Below are positions 10,379 to 21,255 of a DNA stretch of 64,000 nucleotides, in pieces. A model generated the notes under the pieces. It was given only the letters and a program-made list of their open reading frames with translations, was not told the DNA's origin and did not search any database. A program made the position numbers and the translations under genes. Position 1 is the first letter of the stretch; each line of letters opens with the position of its first letter. Source of the DNA: Zea mays (taxonomy: Eukaryota; Streptophyta; Magnoliopsida; Poales; Poaceae). The stretch spans positions 178,556,428 to 178,620,427 of the forward strand of contig NC_050101.1 in the NCBI RefSeq assembly GCF_902167145.1, given 5' to 3'.

Positions 10379-11539
10379 CTAGATTTGCGGGTAGCGGATT
10401 TTGGTCTCGGATAGCACCTCGCTGATGAAGTAGACTGGCCTCTGGATGAGTAGTGTATGCCCCTCTTCTCGTCTCTCGACTACGACTGCAGCGCTGACCA
10501 CTTGAGTGATTGCGGCTACGTAAATCAAGAGGGGTTCTCCCGAAGCGGGGGGCACCAAGATGAGTGCTTTAGTAAGGAGCGCCTTTAAGTTTCCGAGGGC
10601 TTCTTCGGCCTCGGGAGTCCAAGTAAAGTGCTCGGCCTTCCTTAAGAGGCGGTACAAGGGCAATCCTTTCTCACCAAGGCGCGAGATGAAGCGGCTCAGA
10701 GCCGCAAGGCGTCCCATGACCCTTTGTACTCCTTTTAAATCTTTGATGGGTCCCATGTTGGTGATGACTGCAATTTTCTCCGGGTTGGCCTCGATGCCTC
10801 GTTTGGAGACGATGAACCCTAGGAGCATGCCTCGGGGGACTCCGAAGACACACTTCTCGGGATTGAGTTTTACGCCCTTCGCTCTTAGACACCTGAATGT
10901 TATCTCAAGGTCAGAGAGGAGGTCAGAGGCTTTCCTTGTTTTGACAACGATGTCATCGACGTAAGCCTCGACCGTTCTGCCGATGTGTTCTCCGAACACA
11001 TGGTTCATGCACCTTTGATATGTTGCACCTGCATTCCTCAAGCCAAATGGCATAGTAGTATAACAATACATGCCAAAAGGTGTGATAAAAGAAGTCGCGA
11101 GCTAGTCGGATTCTTTCATCTTGATTTGGTGATAGCCTGAATAGGCATCGAGGAAAGACAGGGTCTCGCACCCAGCGGTGGAGTCCACAATTTGATCGAT
11201 GCGAGGCAGAGGGTAGGGAACCTTTGGACATGCTTTATTTAACCCAGTGTAGTCTACGCACATCCTCCATTTCCCACCTTTTTTCTTTACAAGCACAGGG
11301 TTAGCTAACAATTCTAGATGAAATACCTCTTTGATGAACCCTGCAGCCATTAGCTTGTGGATCTCCTCGCCTATGGCTCTGCGCTTTTCTTCATCAAAAC
11401 GGCGCAGGTGCTGTTTCACGGGTCGGGCATCGGCTCGGATGTCAAGTGAGTGCTCGACGACATCCCTCGGTATGCCAGGCATGTCCGAGGGACTCCACGC
11501 AAAAATTTCGGCGTTTGCGCGGAGAAAGTCGACGAGCAC
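10379..11539 (-). pseudogene. Reverse transcriptase of element D
   Basis: Carries the gypsy RT motifs in order: VLVKKKGGKWRMCVDYTGLN, FLDAYSGYHQIKM, TTMPFGLRNAGATYQRCM, the catalytic AYVDDIVVKT and LLGFIVSKRGIEANPEKI. A TAG at 11102-11104 splits the palm domain between the DAYSGYHQI and MPFGL motifs, and another TAG ends the frame at 10379. Otherwise the frame is well preserved, so the loss looks recent relative to insertion. Both stops are consistent with C-to-T change at a glutamine codon. Confidence 0.9.
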
Positions 11540-11545
11540 TGCTTC

Positions 11546-12399
11546 CTATTTGGGGTTGAGCTCGGGGCCGATCCTGACTTTCTTGCCGGCGTCGTTGCTA
11601 GGGTCGAGAGAGACAGACTTAACCGCCTCAGCTGGTTCGAAGCTGCCGGCGTGCCGCTTCGCATCAGGCGCCTCTTTGGAGAGGCAATCCAGGTCGTCGA
11701 TGAGGGCTTCGGACTCGGCGATGGCCTCGGCGTACTCCACACATTCCACGTCGCACTCGTAAGCGTGGCGGTATGTGGATCCGACGGTGATGATTCCCTT
11801 GGGTTCTGGCATCTTGAGGTTGAGGTACGTGTAGTTGGGGACGGCCATGAACTTGGCGTAGCACGGTCTTCCCAGCAGCGCGTGATAGGTCCCTCGGAAC
11901 CCGACCACCTCGAAAGTGAGGGTTTCCTTTCGGAAGTTGGAGGGAGTTCCGAAGCAGACGAGCAAATCAAGTTGCCCAAGGGGCAGGACACGCTTGCCGG
12001 GGACAATCCCGTGAAAAGGTGCTGCGCCAGTCCGGATCGTGGACAGATCGACCCCCAAGAGCCCTAGGGTCTCAGCGTAGATGATGTTGAGGCTGCTGCT
12101 CCATCCATGAGGACCTTGGAGAGCCTAGCGTTGCCGATGACGGGGTCGACGACAAGCGGGTACCTTCCTGGGCTTGGTACGCAGTCGGGGTGGTCGCCTT
12201 GGTCGAAGGTAATGGGTTTGTCGGACCAGTCTAGGAAGACTGGCGTTGCTACCTTCACCGAGCAGACCTCCCGGCGCTCTTGCTTGTGGTGTCGAGCCGA
12301 AGCATTCGCCACTTGTCCACCGTAGATCATGAAGCAGTTGTGGACCTCTGGGAACTCTTCTTCCTTGTCACCCCCCTTCTTGTTGTTGCCTTGGTCTTT
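11546..12399 (-). pseudogene. Protease and linker of element D (frameshifted)
   Basis: The segment with NPVIGNARLSKVLMDG, the aspartic protease active-site region of these elements, loses frame directly after MDG because of an apparent single-base loss near 12097-12099. The next frame picks up MGVDLSTIRTGAAPFHGI and LTFEVVGFRGTYHALLGRP, the flap side of the protease, and runs to a TAG at 11546 before the RT. The break at the active site alone would prevent processing of the polyprotein. Confidence 0.8.
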
Positions 12400-14799
12400 G
12401 CCACCTTCTGCCGAGGGTCCAGCCTTATTGAAGTAAAGCCGGAACATGTCACACTCTTCAAGGGTGTGCTTGACGGGACCCCTGTGATAGGGGCACGACT
12501 CCTTGAGCATCTTGTCGAACACGTTGGCCCCCTCTGGGAGGTTTCCGAGGATTCCTGTGTTCGGCAGCAGCGACAAGATCCGCGTCAATGGCGTTGCGTT
12601 TTGCTTGCGCCTTCTTCCTGGTCTTCTTCTTCGTGCCACGCTGGACGGACGCCTCGGGGACGTCTTCCTTCTGTTTTTCCTGAGGCTGCTTGTCCTTCCG
12701 GAAGATGGCTTCGACCGCCTCCTGACTAGAGGCGAACATGGTGGCTATGTCCATCAATTCGCTTGCCTTGGTGGGAGTCTTGCGTCCCAGTTTGCTCACC
12801 AGGTCCCGGCAAGTGGTGCCGTCGAGGAATGCCCCGATGACGTCTGAGTCGGTGATGTTGGGCAACTCGGTGCACTGCTTGGAAAACCGCCGGATGTACT
12901 CTCGCAGGGATTCCCCTGGCTGCTGGCGGCAGCTCCGGAGATCCCACGAGTTCCCAGGGCGCACGTACGTACCTTGGAAATTTCCAGCGAAGGCCTTGAC
13001 TAGGTCGTCCCAGCCGAAGATCTGCGTAGGAGGCAGATGCTCCAGCCAGGCCCGAGCAGCGTCGGAGAGGAAAAGGGGGAGGTTGCGGATGATGAGGTTG
13101 TCATCGTCCGTCCCTCCCAACTGGCATGCCAGCCGGTAATCCGCAAGCCACAACTCTGGCCTCGTCTCTCCTGAGTACTTGGTAATGGTGGTCGGGGCTT
13201 GGAACCGGGCCGGGAACGGCGCCCGTCGTATGGCCCGGCTGAAGACCCGCGGACCTGGTGGTTCGGGTGAGGGGCTCCGATCCTCCTCACTGTCGTATCG
13301 TCCTCCGCGCCTGGGGTGGTAGCCTCGGTGCACCCTTTCCTCGAGGCGAGCTCGACGGCCGCGGCGGTGTTGCTCGCTGCCGAGGCGGTCCGGGGCTGCA
13401 GGCGTCCCGTCCCCTATGCGCTCGGTGTGGACCGAGGCTTCCCGCATGCGTCGAGAGGACGTTGCGCGATGCTCCGAGGGGCACCCTCGCCTTCGGGAGG
13501 CAGAGCTCTCGGCTCGTCGGACGGCGGCATTTTCTAGGAGATCCTTGAGTTCGCCCTGGATACGTCGCCCCTCGGTGGTGGATGGTTTCGGCATTGTTCG
13601 AAGTAACATTGTCGCTGCAGCTAGGTTCTGGCCGGCCCCGTTGAATGTCGGGGGCAGTCCTGCCCTGGCGTCATCAATTATACGTCGCTGGACGTCCCGG
13701 GCCCAATGTCGCGCTCCTCCGGCGAGCGCTCGACCTGCCCACTCTTGCTCAATGTTTTGTCAGAGCTGCACAAGTCGCCCCGTTTCTTCGTCAAGCTTGG
13801 CCTGCATCTCGCGGAGTTGCTCGAGCTATGTGCCCTGACCCCCCGCAGGGACCCGGACCACAGCTAGCTCCCGCGGGATCTCAACGCGAGACGCAGGCGC
13901 AGGGGCGTTGTTGTTTTCTGGCATGCTGAGGTGGTCATCTTCGTCGTGATCCTCCTGATCGATGTGGAAGCACTCGCGAGTTGGGTCGTGACCCTCGTCA
14001 CCAAGGCTGTGGTCATCGTTAGAGTAGCCGGAGAGGCAGTGGTCACATGCGGACATGAAGTCTCGCATGGCACTGGGATCACGGAGTCCGGAGAAATCCC
14101 AACCGAAGTCGGGGTCGTCCTCTTCCTCGGAACCCGCGGGTTCGGAGGTTGAGACGACCGTCAGTAGGTCCCAAGTTGACCACATATGGTACCCCGGAAG
14201 GTCAGGATATGCCCTCGCGAAAGCACTCACCGAAGCAGGGTCGCTTGGTGGATCGAAGCTGAATCTAAAGGGAACAGGATGGAAAACTGATGGTACCTCC
14301 TGGTTGATGGACGGTGGTGAAGTCGCATCGGGGACGGAGTGTGTCGTTATCTTAGGTGCGAGACTAATGCCCGACAAGTCCCTCGCAAGGGTGCCGGCGT
14401 CATCAGTCCGCTGGGGTTGGCACGTTGCTAGGAAGCGACACCCGTCGTTGTCTCAGGTGCGAGGACAACACCCGACATGTCCCCAGCAGGGGTGCCGGCG
14501 CCGTCGACTCGCTCCGGTCCGACAGCCGATGAGGTGCTACTTCGTGCCTGGCCTCGGTTGCTCCGTCTCCTCCTCCTCTGGCGAGGAGGGTGGCGGGGCA
14601 AACTCGGGTGCTCCTCTTCCTCCACGGGGAGATGTCGTCGTCGTCGGGTTCGCCTCGGCCGGGCGAGCCGACGACCGTCGTTGTTGTCATGCTGTGGGGG
14701 GAGGAGTACCATGTCGTAGCTGCCATCGGGGGACATGAACTCGAGACTCCCGAAGCGGAGCACCGTCCCGGGCTGAAGAGGCTGCTGAAGATTGTCCAT
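12400..14799 (-). pseudogene. Gag of element D (stops and a frameshift)
   Basis: Start ATG at 14799 (MDNLQQPLQPGTVLRFGSLE), about 60 bases past the PBS and in the same place as the gag starts of E (60765) and F (63041). The central capsid-like domain is clear (KYSGETRPELWLADYRLACQ, RNLPLFLSDAARAWLEHLPP, QQPGESLREYIRRFSKQC). The C-terminal part has a cysteine/histidine stretch CPYHRGPVKHTLEEC instead of a classical CCHC knuckle. Lesions: frame change around 14380-14430, nonsense codons at 13826 and about 13757, and a further frame change near 12550-12580. Not translatable as one protein. Confidence 0.85.
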
Positions 14800-14842
14800 C
14801 TGGAACTCAACGGGAAAGTATTTGTCAACACGCGGCAAGACC

Positions 14843-14860
14843 CCTACCTGGCGCGCCAAC
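14843..14860 (-). other. Primer binding site of element D
   Basis: Directly after the 5' LTR on the minus strand comes GTTGGCGCGCCAGGTAGG. The same sequence follows the 5' LTRs of E (60808-60825) and F (62981-62998). Its position makes it the tRNA primer site; I cannot assign the tRNA with certainty. Confidence 0.75.
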
Positions 14861-15964
14861 TGTCGGCGTTTTGGACCCGCGAGGACCCTCAACCGACTAG
14901 TGAATTTGACGCTGCGTGTCCCTGTCCAGATGGGTTGATGCAAGATGTAACACAAGGGGGAGGATGAGGCTTATATTATCTTGCACCGGGGTGCTCGTAG
15001 TAGGGGTTACAAGCGTTGCGAGAGAGAGAGGGTGCGCCCTTGAGGTGAGCCGTCTGAGTTAGCCTTCTCTGCGTTTTCTCTCCTTCTCTGCCTGCCTCCT
15101 TTGGGAAGGCCCTGGACATCCCTTTTATAGATACAAGGAGATGGTCCAACTGTACATGGGGGTGTAGCTATGTGCTAACGTGGCCGGCAGAGAAGTACTT
15201 GAGCCCTGTAGAAGTGCAGCTGGCGGTGCGGCCTGGGTCTTGCTGACGTTTCTTTGCCTTCGTAGGGAGCTTGAGAACAATCGACGTCATGGACGCATGC
15301 AGGGAACCATCATTACTTGTTGCCAGAGTAATCTAGATGGGACACCGGTCTTGTTCCTTTGTAGCATGAGGCAGCTAGCTAGGGGTAGGGTAATGATGTA
15401 TCCCCTGTGGCGTAGTCGGTCCGAGGCCGAGGTCGGGCGAGGCAGTGACTTCTCCTGAGGCCGAGGCTGAGGTCAGGCGAGGTTGTGACTCCTCCCGAGG
15501 CCGAGGCTGAGGCCGAGGCCTGGGGTCGGGCGAGGCGGAGACCTTCTCCCGAGGCTGAGGCCTAGGGTCGGGCGAGGCAGAGACCTTCTCCCGAGGCCGA
15601 GGCTGAGGCCGAGGCCTGGGGTCGGGCGATGCGGAGCTCCCTGTTGCGCCTGAGGCTGTACTCGGGGGAGGTCGTGACTTACTGTCGTTAGTTTTACCCT
15701 GGTGGTTGGCACAGTAGTCGGAACGGGGTGAATAGTGTGGTTTTCCTGTCAGAATGAACAGTAAAGGGACGAAGTGACTGCGGTCATTTCGACCCTGCCA
15801 ACTGAGGCGCGCGTGTCATGATAAGGTGTCAGGCGATCCCCGCATTAAATGCGCATGCGATACGGTCGGCGGTAAGGCGATTTGGTCGAGGTTGCTACAC
15901 GACAAAGTTTGCCCGAGCCTAGCTTCGGGCGAGCCGGGGGTGCGCCCGCTGCTTGAGGGGACCC
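14861..15964 (-). repeat. 5' LTR of element D, 3' portion (left of insertion A)
   Basis: Starts TGTCGGCG on the plus strand (LTR 3' end) at 14861 and is cut by element A at 15964/15965. A minus-strand TATAAAA lies at 15123-15129. The GC-rich minisatellite GGTCGGGCGAGGC has about four units here (15430-15640), more than in the 3' LTR. Confidence 0.92.
15123..15129 (-). promoter_or_regulatory. TATA box of element D 5' LTR
   Basis: TATAAAA on the minus strand within CTATAAAAGGG, inside the LTR and in the gag-pol direction. The equivalent sequence is present in the LTRs of E (61082-61088) and F (62716-62722). Confidence 0.6.
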
Positions 15965-17241
15965 TGAGAGCACCTAGAGGGGGGGGGTGAATAGGTGATC
16001 CTGTAAAAACTTCAAACTTAAGCCACAAAAACTTGTTAAGTGTTAGCACGATTATTGCCAAGTGGCTAAGGTGAAGTCTCAACAATCTCAACAAAACACA
16101 GTACCACAAGAGAATCAAGCACAGAGTGACACAGTGGTTTTATCCCGTGGTTCGGCCAAGACCAACGCTTGCCTACTCCACGTTGTGGCGTCCCAACGGA
16201 CGAGGGTTGCAATCAACCCCTCTCAAGCGGTCCAAAGACCCACTTGAATACCACGGTGTTTTGTTTTCCTTTCACTATCCCGTTTGCAAGGAATCTCCAC
16301 AAATTGGAGTCTCTTGCCCTTACAAGTATATGATCACAAATGAAACACAGAGTAAGGGAGGGAAGCAACACACACAAATCCACAGCAAAAGCGCACACAC
16401 ACGGCCAAGAATCGAGCTCACAAGACTATCTCAGAGTTCTCACTTAGAACAGAGCTCGAATCACTTAGAAACACAAACGAATGCGCAGAGACTTAGTGTG
16501 GATGATCAAGAATGCTCAAAGGTTGCTTATATATCTCCTCCATGCGCCTAGGGGCTCCTTTTATAGCCCCAAGGCAGCTAGGAGCCGTTGAGAGCAAATC
16601 CGGAAGGCCATCTTTGCCTTCTGTCGTCGGGGGCACCGGACAGTCCGGTGCACACCGGACACTGTCCGGTGCCCGATTTGTTTCCTTAAACGGCGAAGAC
16701 GACCGTTGCAGACCGTTGGCAGATCTGGCGCTGTTGGCGCACCGGACATGTCCGGTGCACACCGGACAGTCCGGTGCCGTCTTCCGACCGTTGGCTCGGC
16801 CACGTGTCTCGCGCGGATTGCGCGGCCGACCGTTGGCCCTGCCGACCGTTGGCTCACCGGACAGTCCGGTGCACACCGGACAGTCCGGTGAATTTTAGCC
16901 GAAGTCGCCGGAGAAAAACCCGAGAGCGGCTGGTTTGCGCTGCGCTGATCTGGCGCACCGGACACTGTCCGGTGCACACCGGACAGTCCGGTGCCCCAGC
17001 CCGAAGCAGCCTTTGGCTGTACACAGCCACTCTCCACTTCTTTTCTTTTCTTCTTTCTCCTGTTTCTAACACTTAGACAAGATGTTAGTACACAAAACTA
17101 ATGTACTAAGGCTTAGAAACATACCTTTACTTGTGATTTACACTTTGTTCATCCATGAGCATATTTTCACATTTAGGCCCTTGTGTTTGCACTCAATCAC
17201 CAAAATACTTAGAAATGGCCCAAGGGCACATTTCCCTTTCA
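15965..17241 (-). repeat. 3' LTR of Sirevirus A
   Basis: On the minus strand it begins TGAAAGGGAAATG at 17241 and ends GGTGCTCTCA at 15965. It contains eight CACCGGAC...GTCCGGTG palindromes in four close pairs (about 16635-16676, 16739-16777, 16855-16892 and 16956-16994). A TATA box lies in TATAAAAGG near 16559-16567. Confidence 0.96.
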
Positions 17242-18041
17242 ATCTCCCCCTTTTTGGTGATTTATGCCAACACAACATAAAGCAAGTGGAACAAGTGCAA
17301 AATCACTTCAAATAAAAACTCAAATTGGTTTTGATTCAAGTTTGGCATATATGGATCATCCTTTGCCACCACTTGGTTTGTTTTTGCAAATCAAACTCAA
17401 ATCTCTATCTCTAAGTCAAACACACATTTTGAAGTTTAAAGAGAGTCATTCCAAAAGAGATTGATCAAAGATTTCAAAAACTCCCCCTATTTCCCATACT
17501 CAATACTTCTCCCCACAAGAAACCAACTTTTGACAATAGAGACAATAAGAGACAATAAAAGCTTTTGACAAAAACAAAAACTCTATCCTACTCTTTTCAA
17601 AATCTCTCCTCAAGTGGTAGCTGATCCATTTATCACTTTGGCCTTTATTTTCTCCCCCTTTGGCATCAAGCACCAAAACGGGATCAATCTTGGCCCTTGA
17701 ACCCCATTGCCTCACCAAAGTCTTCAATAAAGAGCAAATGGTAATAAGATTTCATGAGATGAACTTGGAATTAGTTACCCTCTCATCGGAGTGCAGTGGA
17801 AGTCTTTCATGGTCCAAGTCCACCTTTTTCCTTTCAATCCTCCTTCGAGACTAAATTATCAAACTCAAGCACATGGTTAGTCTCAAAGGATCAAGTTGTA
17901 ACACATCTCCCCCTAAACATGTGCATCACTTTGCAACGGACTTGTGAGGTCCAGGGAGGGTTTGTACAACTTGAGCACCACAATAAGCAACAAAATGCAG
18001 AATGAACCTGATCAAATGCATAAACACATGTATGCTACAAT
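17242..18041 (-). other. Non-coding 3' region of Sirevirus A with repeated polypurine tracts
   Basis: Between the pol stop and the 3' LTR. The GGGGGAG purine motif (CTCCCCC on the plus strand) occurs near 17245, 17482, 17652 and 17909, the first directly abutting the LTR as the working polypurine tract. Repeated PPTs here are a known Sirevirus feature. The small open frames in this stretch show no protein similarity I recognise. Confidence 0.8.
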
Positions 18042-21000
18042 TCAATCCAAGTTCCGCGAATCTAAGACATTTAGCTCACTACGCAGCCTGCAAAAGGTCT
18101 TCTCATCTAGAGGCTTGGTAAAGATATCGGCTAGCTGGTTCTCGGTGCTAACATGAAACACTTCGATATCTCCCTTTTGCTGGTGGTCTCTCAAAAAGTG
18201 ATGCCGGATGTCTATGTGCTTTGTGCGGCTGTGTTCAACAGGATTCTCCGCCATGCGGATAGCACTCTCATTGTCACATAGGAGTGGGACTTTGCTCAGA
18301 TTGTAGCCAAAGTCCCGGAGGGTTTGCCTCATCCAAAGTAGTTGTGCGCAACACTGACCTGCGGCAACGTACTCGGCCTCAGCGGTGGATAGGGCAACGG
18401 ATGTTTGTTTCTTAGAATTCCATGACACCAGGGACCTTCCTAAGAATTGGCACGTCCCCGATGTACTCTTCCTATCGACCTTACATCCAGCATAGTCGGA
18501 GTCTGAGTATCCAACTAAGTCAAAGGTAGACCCCTTTGGATACCAGAGCCCGAAGCAAGGCGTAGCAACCAAATATCTAAGAATTCGCTTTACCGCCACT
18601 AAGTGACACTCCTTAGGATCGGATTGAAATCTAGCACACATGCATACGCTAAGCATAATATCCGGTCTACTAGCACATAAGTAAAGCAAAGAACCTATCA
18701 TTGACCGGTATGCTTTTTGATCAACGGACTTACCTCCTTTGTTGAGGTCGGTGTGTCCGTCGGTCCCCATCGGAGTCTTTGCGGGCTTGGCGTCCTTCAT
18801 CCCAAACCGCTTTAGCAGATCTTGCGTGTACTTCGTTTGGGAGATGAAGGTGCCGTCCTTGAGTTGCTTCACTTGGAACCCAAGGAAGTAGTTCAACTCG
18901 CCCATCATCGACATCTCGAATTTCTGCGTCATCACCCTGCTAAACTCTTCACAAGACTTTTGGTTAGTAGAACCAAATATTATGTCATCGACATAAATTT
19001 GGCACACAAACAAATCACCATTACAAGTCTTAGTAAAAAGAGTTGGATCGGCTTTCCCAACCTTGAAAGCATTAGCAATTAAGAAATCTCTAAGGCATTC
19101 ATACCATGCTCTTGGGGCTTGCTTAAGTCCATAGAGCGCCTTAGAGAGCTTACACACATGGTCGGGGTACCGTTCATCCTCGAAGCCAGGGGGTTGCTCC
19201 ACGTACACCTCCTCCTTGATTGGCCCGTTGAGGAAGGCGCTCTTCACATCCATTTGAAACAACCTGAAAGAATGGTGAGCGGCATATGCTAGCAAGATCC
19301 GAATTGACTCTAGCCTAGCCACAGGAGCAAAAGTCTCCTCAAAATCCAAACCTGCGACTTGGGCATAACCTTTTGCCACAAGTCGAGCCTTGTTTCTCGT
19401 CACCACCCCGTGCTCGTCCTGTTTGTTGCGGAACACCCACTTGGTTCCCACAACATTTTGCTTCGGACGAGGCACCAGTGTCCAAACTTCATTGCGCTTG
19501 AAGTTGTTTAACTCCTCTTGCATGGCCAACACCCAGTCCGGATCTAGCAAGGCCTCTTCTACCCTGAAAGGCTCAATAGAAGAGACAAAGGAGTAATGCT
19601 CACAAAAATTAACTAATCGAGATCGAGTAGTTACTCCCTTGCTAATGTCACCCAGAATTTGGTCGACGGGATGATCCCTTTGAATCATCGCTCGAACTTG
19701 AGTTGGAGGTGCCGGTTGCGCTTCTTCCTCTATCACTTGATCATCTTGTGCTCCCCCTTGATCAAGCGCCTCCACTTGAGGTACCTGTTCGTCATCTTTG
19801 GTTGGGGGTTGCACCATAGTTGAGGAAGAAGGTTGATCTCGTTCATCTTGTTCCTGTGGCCGTACTTCTCCAATCGCCATGGTCCGTATAGCGGCCGTCG
19901 GAACATCTTCTTCATCTACATCATCACAATCAACAACTTGCTCTCTTGGAGAGCCATTAGTCTCATCAAATACAACGTCGCTAGAGACTTCAACCAAACC
20001 CGATGATTTGTTGAAGACTCTATACGCCTTTGTATTTGAGTCATAACCTAATAAAAACCCTTCTACAGCTTTGGGAGCAAACTTAGAATTTCTACCCTTC
20101 TTTACTAGAATGTAGCATTTACTCCCAAATACACGAAAGTACGATACATTGGGTTTGTTACCGGTTAGCAGCTCATACGACGTCTTCTTGAGGAGGCGAT
20201 GAAGGTAGACCCTGTTGATGGCGTGGCACGCCGTGTTCACGGCTTCCGTCCAAAAGCACTCGGGGGTCTTGAACTCTCCTAGCATCGTCCTCGCCATGTC
20301 GATGAGCGTCCTGTTCTTCCTCTCTACCACACCATTTTGCTGTGGTGTGTAGGGAGCGGAGAACTCGTGTTTGATCCCTTCCTCTTCAAGGAACTCCTCA
20401 ACTTGAAGGTTCTTGAACTCGGACCCGTTGTCGCTTCTTATCTTTTTCACTTTGAGCTCAAACTCATTTTGAGCTCTCCTGAGGAAGCGTTTGAGGGTCC
20501 CTTGGGTTTCAGACTTATCCTGCAAAAAGAACACCCAAGTGAAGCGGGAAAAATCATCAACAATAACTAAACCATACTTACTTCCCCCTATGCTTAGATA
20601 GGCGACGGGTCCGAAGAGATCCATATGCAGCAGCTCCAGGGGTCTTGAAGTGGTCATCACATTCTTGCTGTGATGCGCTCCTCCCACCTATTTCCCTGCT
20701 TGACAAGCTGCACAAGGTCTATCTTTTTCGAAATGAACATTGGTTAGACCTATCACATGTTCTCCCTTTAGAAGCTTGTGGAGGTTCTTCATCCCCACAT
20801 GTGCTAAGCGGCGATGCCACAGCCAGCCCATGCAAGTCTTAGCCATTAAGCATGCATCTAGACCGGCCTCTTCTTTTGCAAAATCAACTAAATAAAGTTT
20901 GCCGTCTAATACACCCTTAAAAGCTAGTGAACCATCACTCCTTCTAAAGACAGACACATCTACGTTTGTAAATAGACAGTTATACCCCATATGACATAAT

Positions 21001-21242
21001 TGACTAACGGATAGCAAATTATATCCAAGACTCTCTACTAAAAATACATTAGAGATAGAATGCTCATTAGAAATCGCAATTTTACCTAACCCTTTTACCT
21101 TGCCTTGATTCCCATCACCGAATACAATTGAATCTTGGGAATCTTTATTCTTGACGTAGGAGGTGAACATCTTCTTCTCCCCCGTCATATGGTTTGTGCA
21201 TCCGCTGTCGATAATCCAGCTTGAACCCCCGGATGCATAAAC
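18042..21242 (-). pseudogene. Pol polyprotein of Sirevirus A (one nonsense codon)
   Basis: Domains in order: aspartic protease ([15 protein letters not shown] with catalytic DSG), integrase (zinc region [16 protein letters not shown]...CAACQAGK; catalytic D in [10 protein letters not shown] in [10 protein letters not shown] in [10 protein letters not shown]), RT ([34 protein letters not shown]) and RNase H ([40 protein letters not shown]). A TAG at 20688-20690 sits where the sister element B has a glutamine after CQAGK, a single C-to-T difference. No ATG opens the frame before the protease motif; the frame is +1 relative to gag. Otherwise full length (1066 codons) and open. Confidence 0.93.
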
Positions 21243-21255
21243 CTGCAAGGCAAAT

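Noticed and set aside
13258..13838. Plus-strand frames of 96-140 aa over D gag (and 59122-59794 in E)
   Set aside because: Antisense shadows of the gag frame; the minus-strand protein has recognisable gag motifs.
16630..16995. CRISPR-like appearance of regularly recurring palindromes
   Set aside because: The repeats are short perfect palindromes in LTRs of a plant retrotransposon, without unique spacers of constant length or cas genes.
16512..17076. Identical 100-158-aa frames in the LTRs of A (also 24233-24797) and similar ones in B
   Set aside because: They translate the CACCGGAC palindromes into TGQSGAHRT-like peptides on both strands. The identity reflects LTR duplication, not protein selection.
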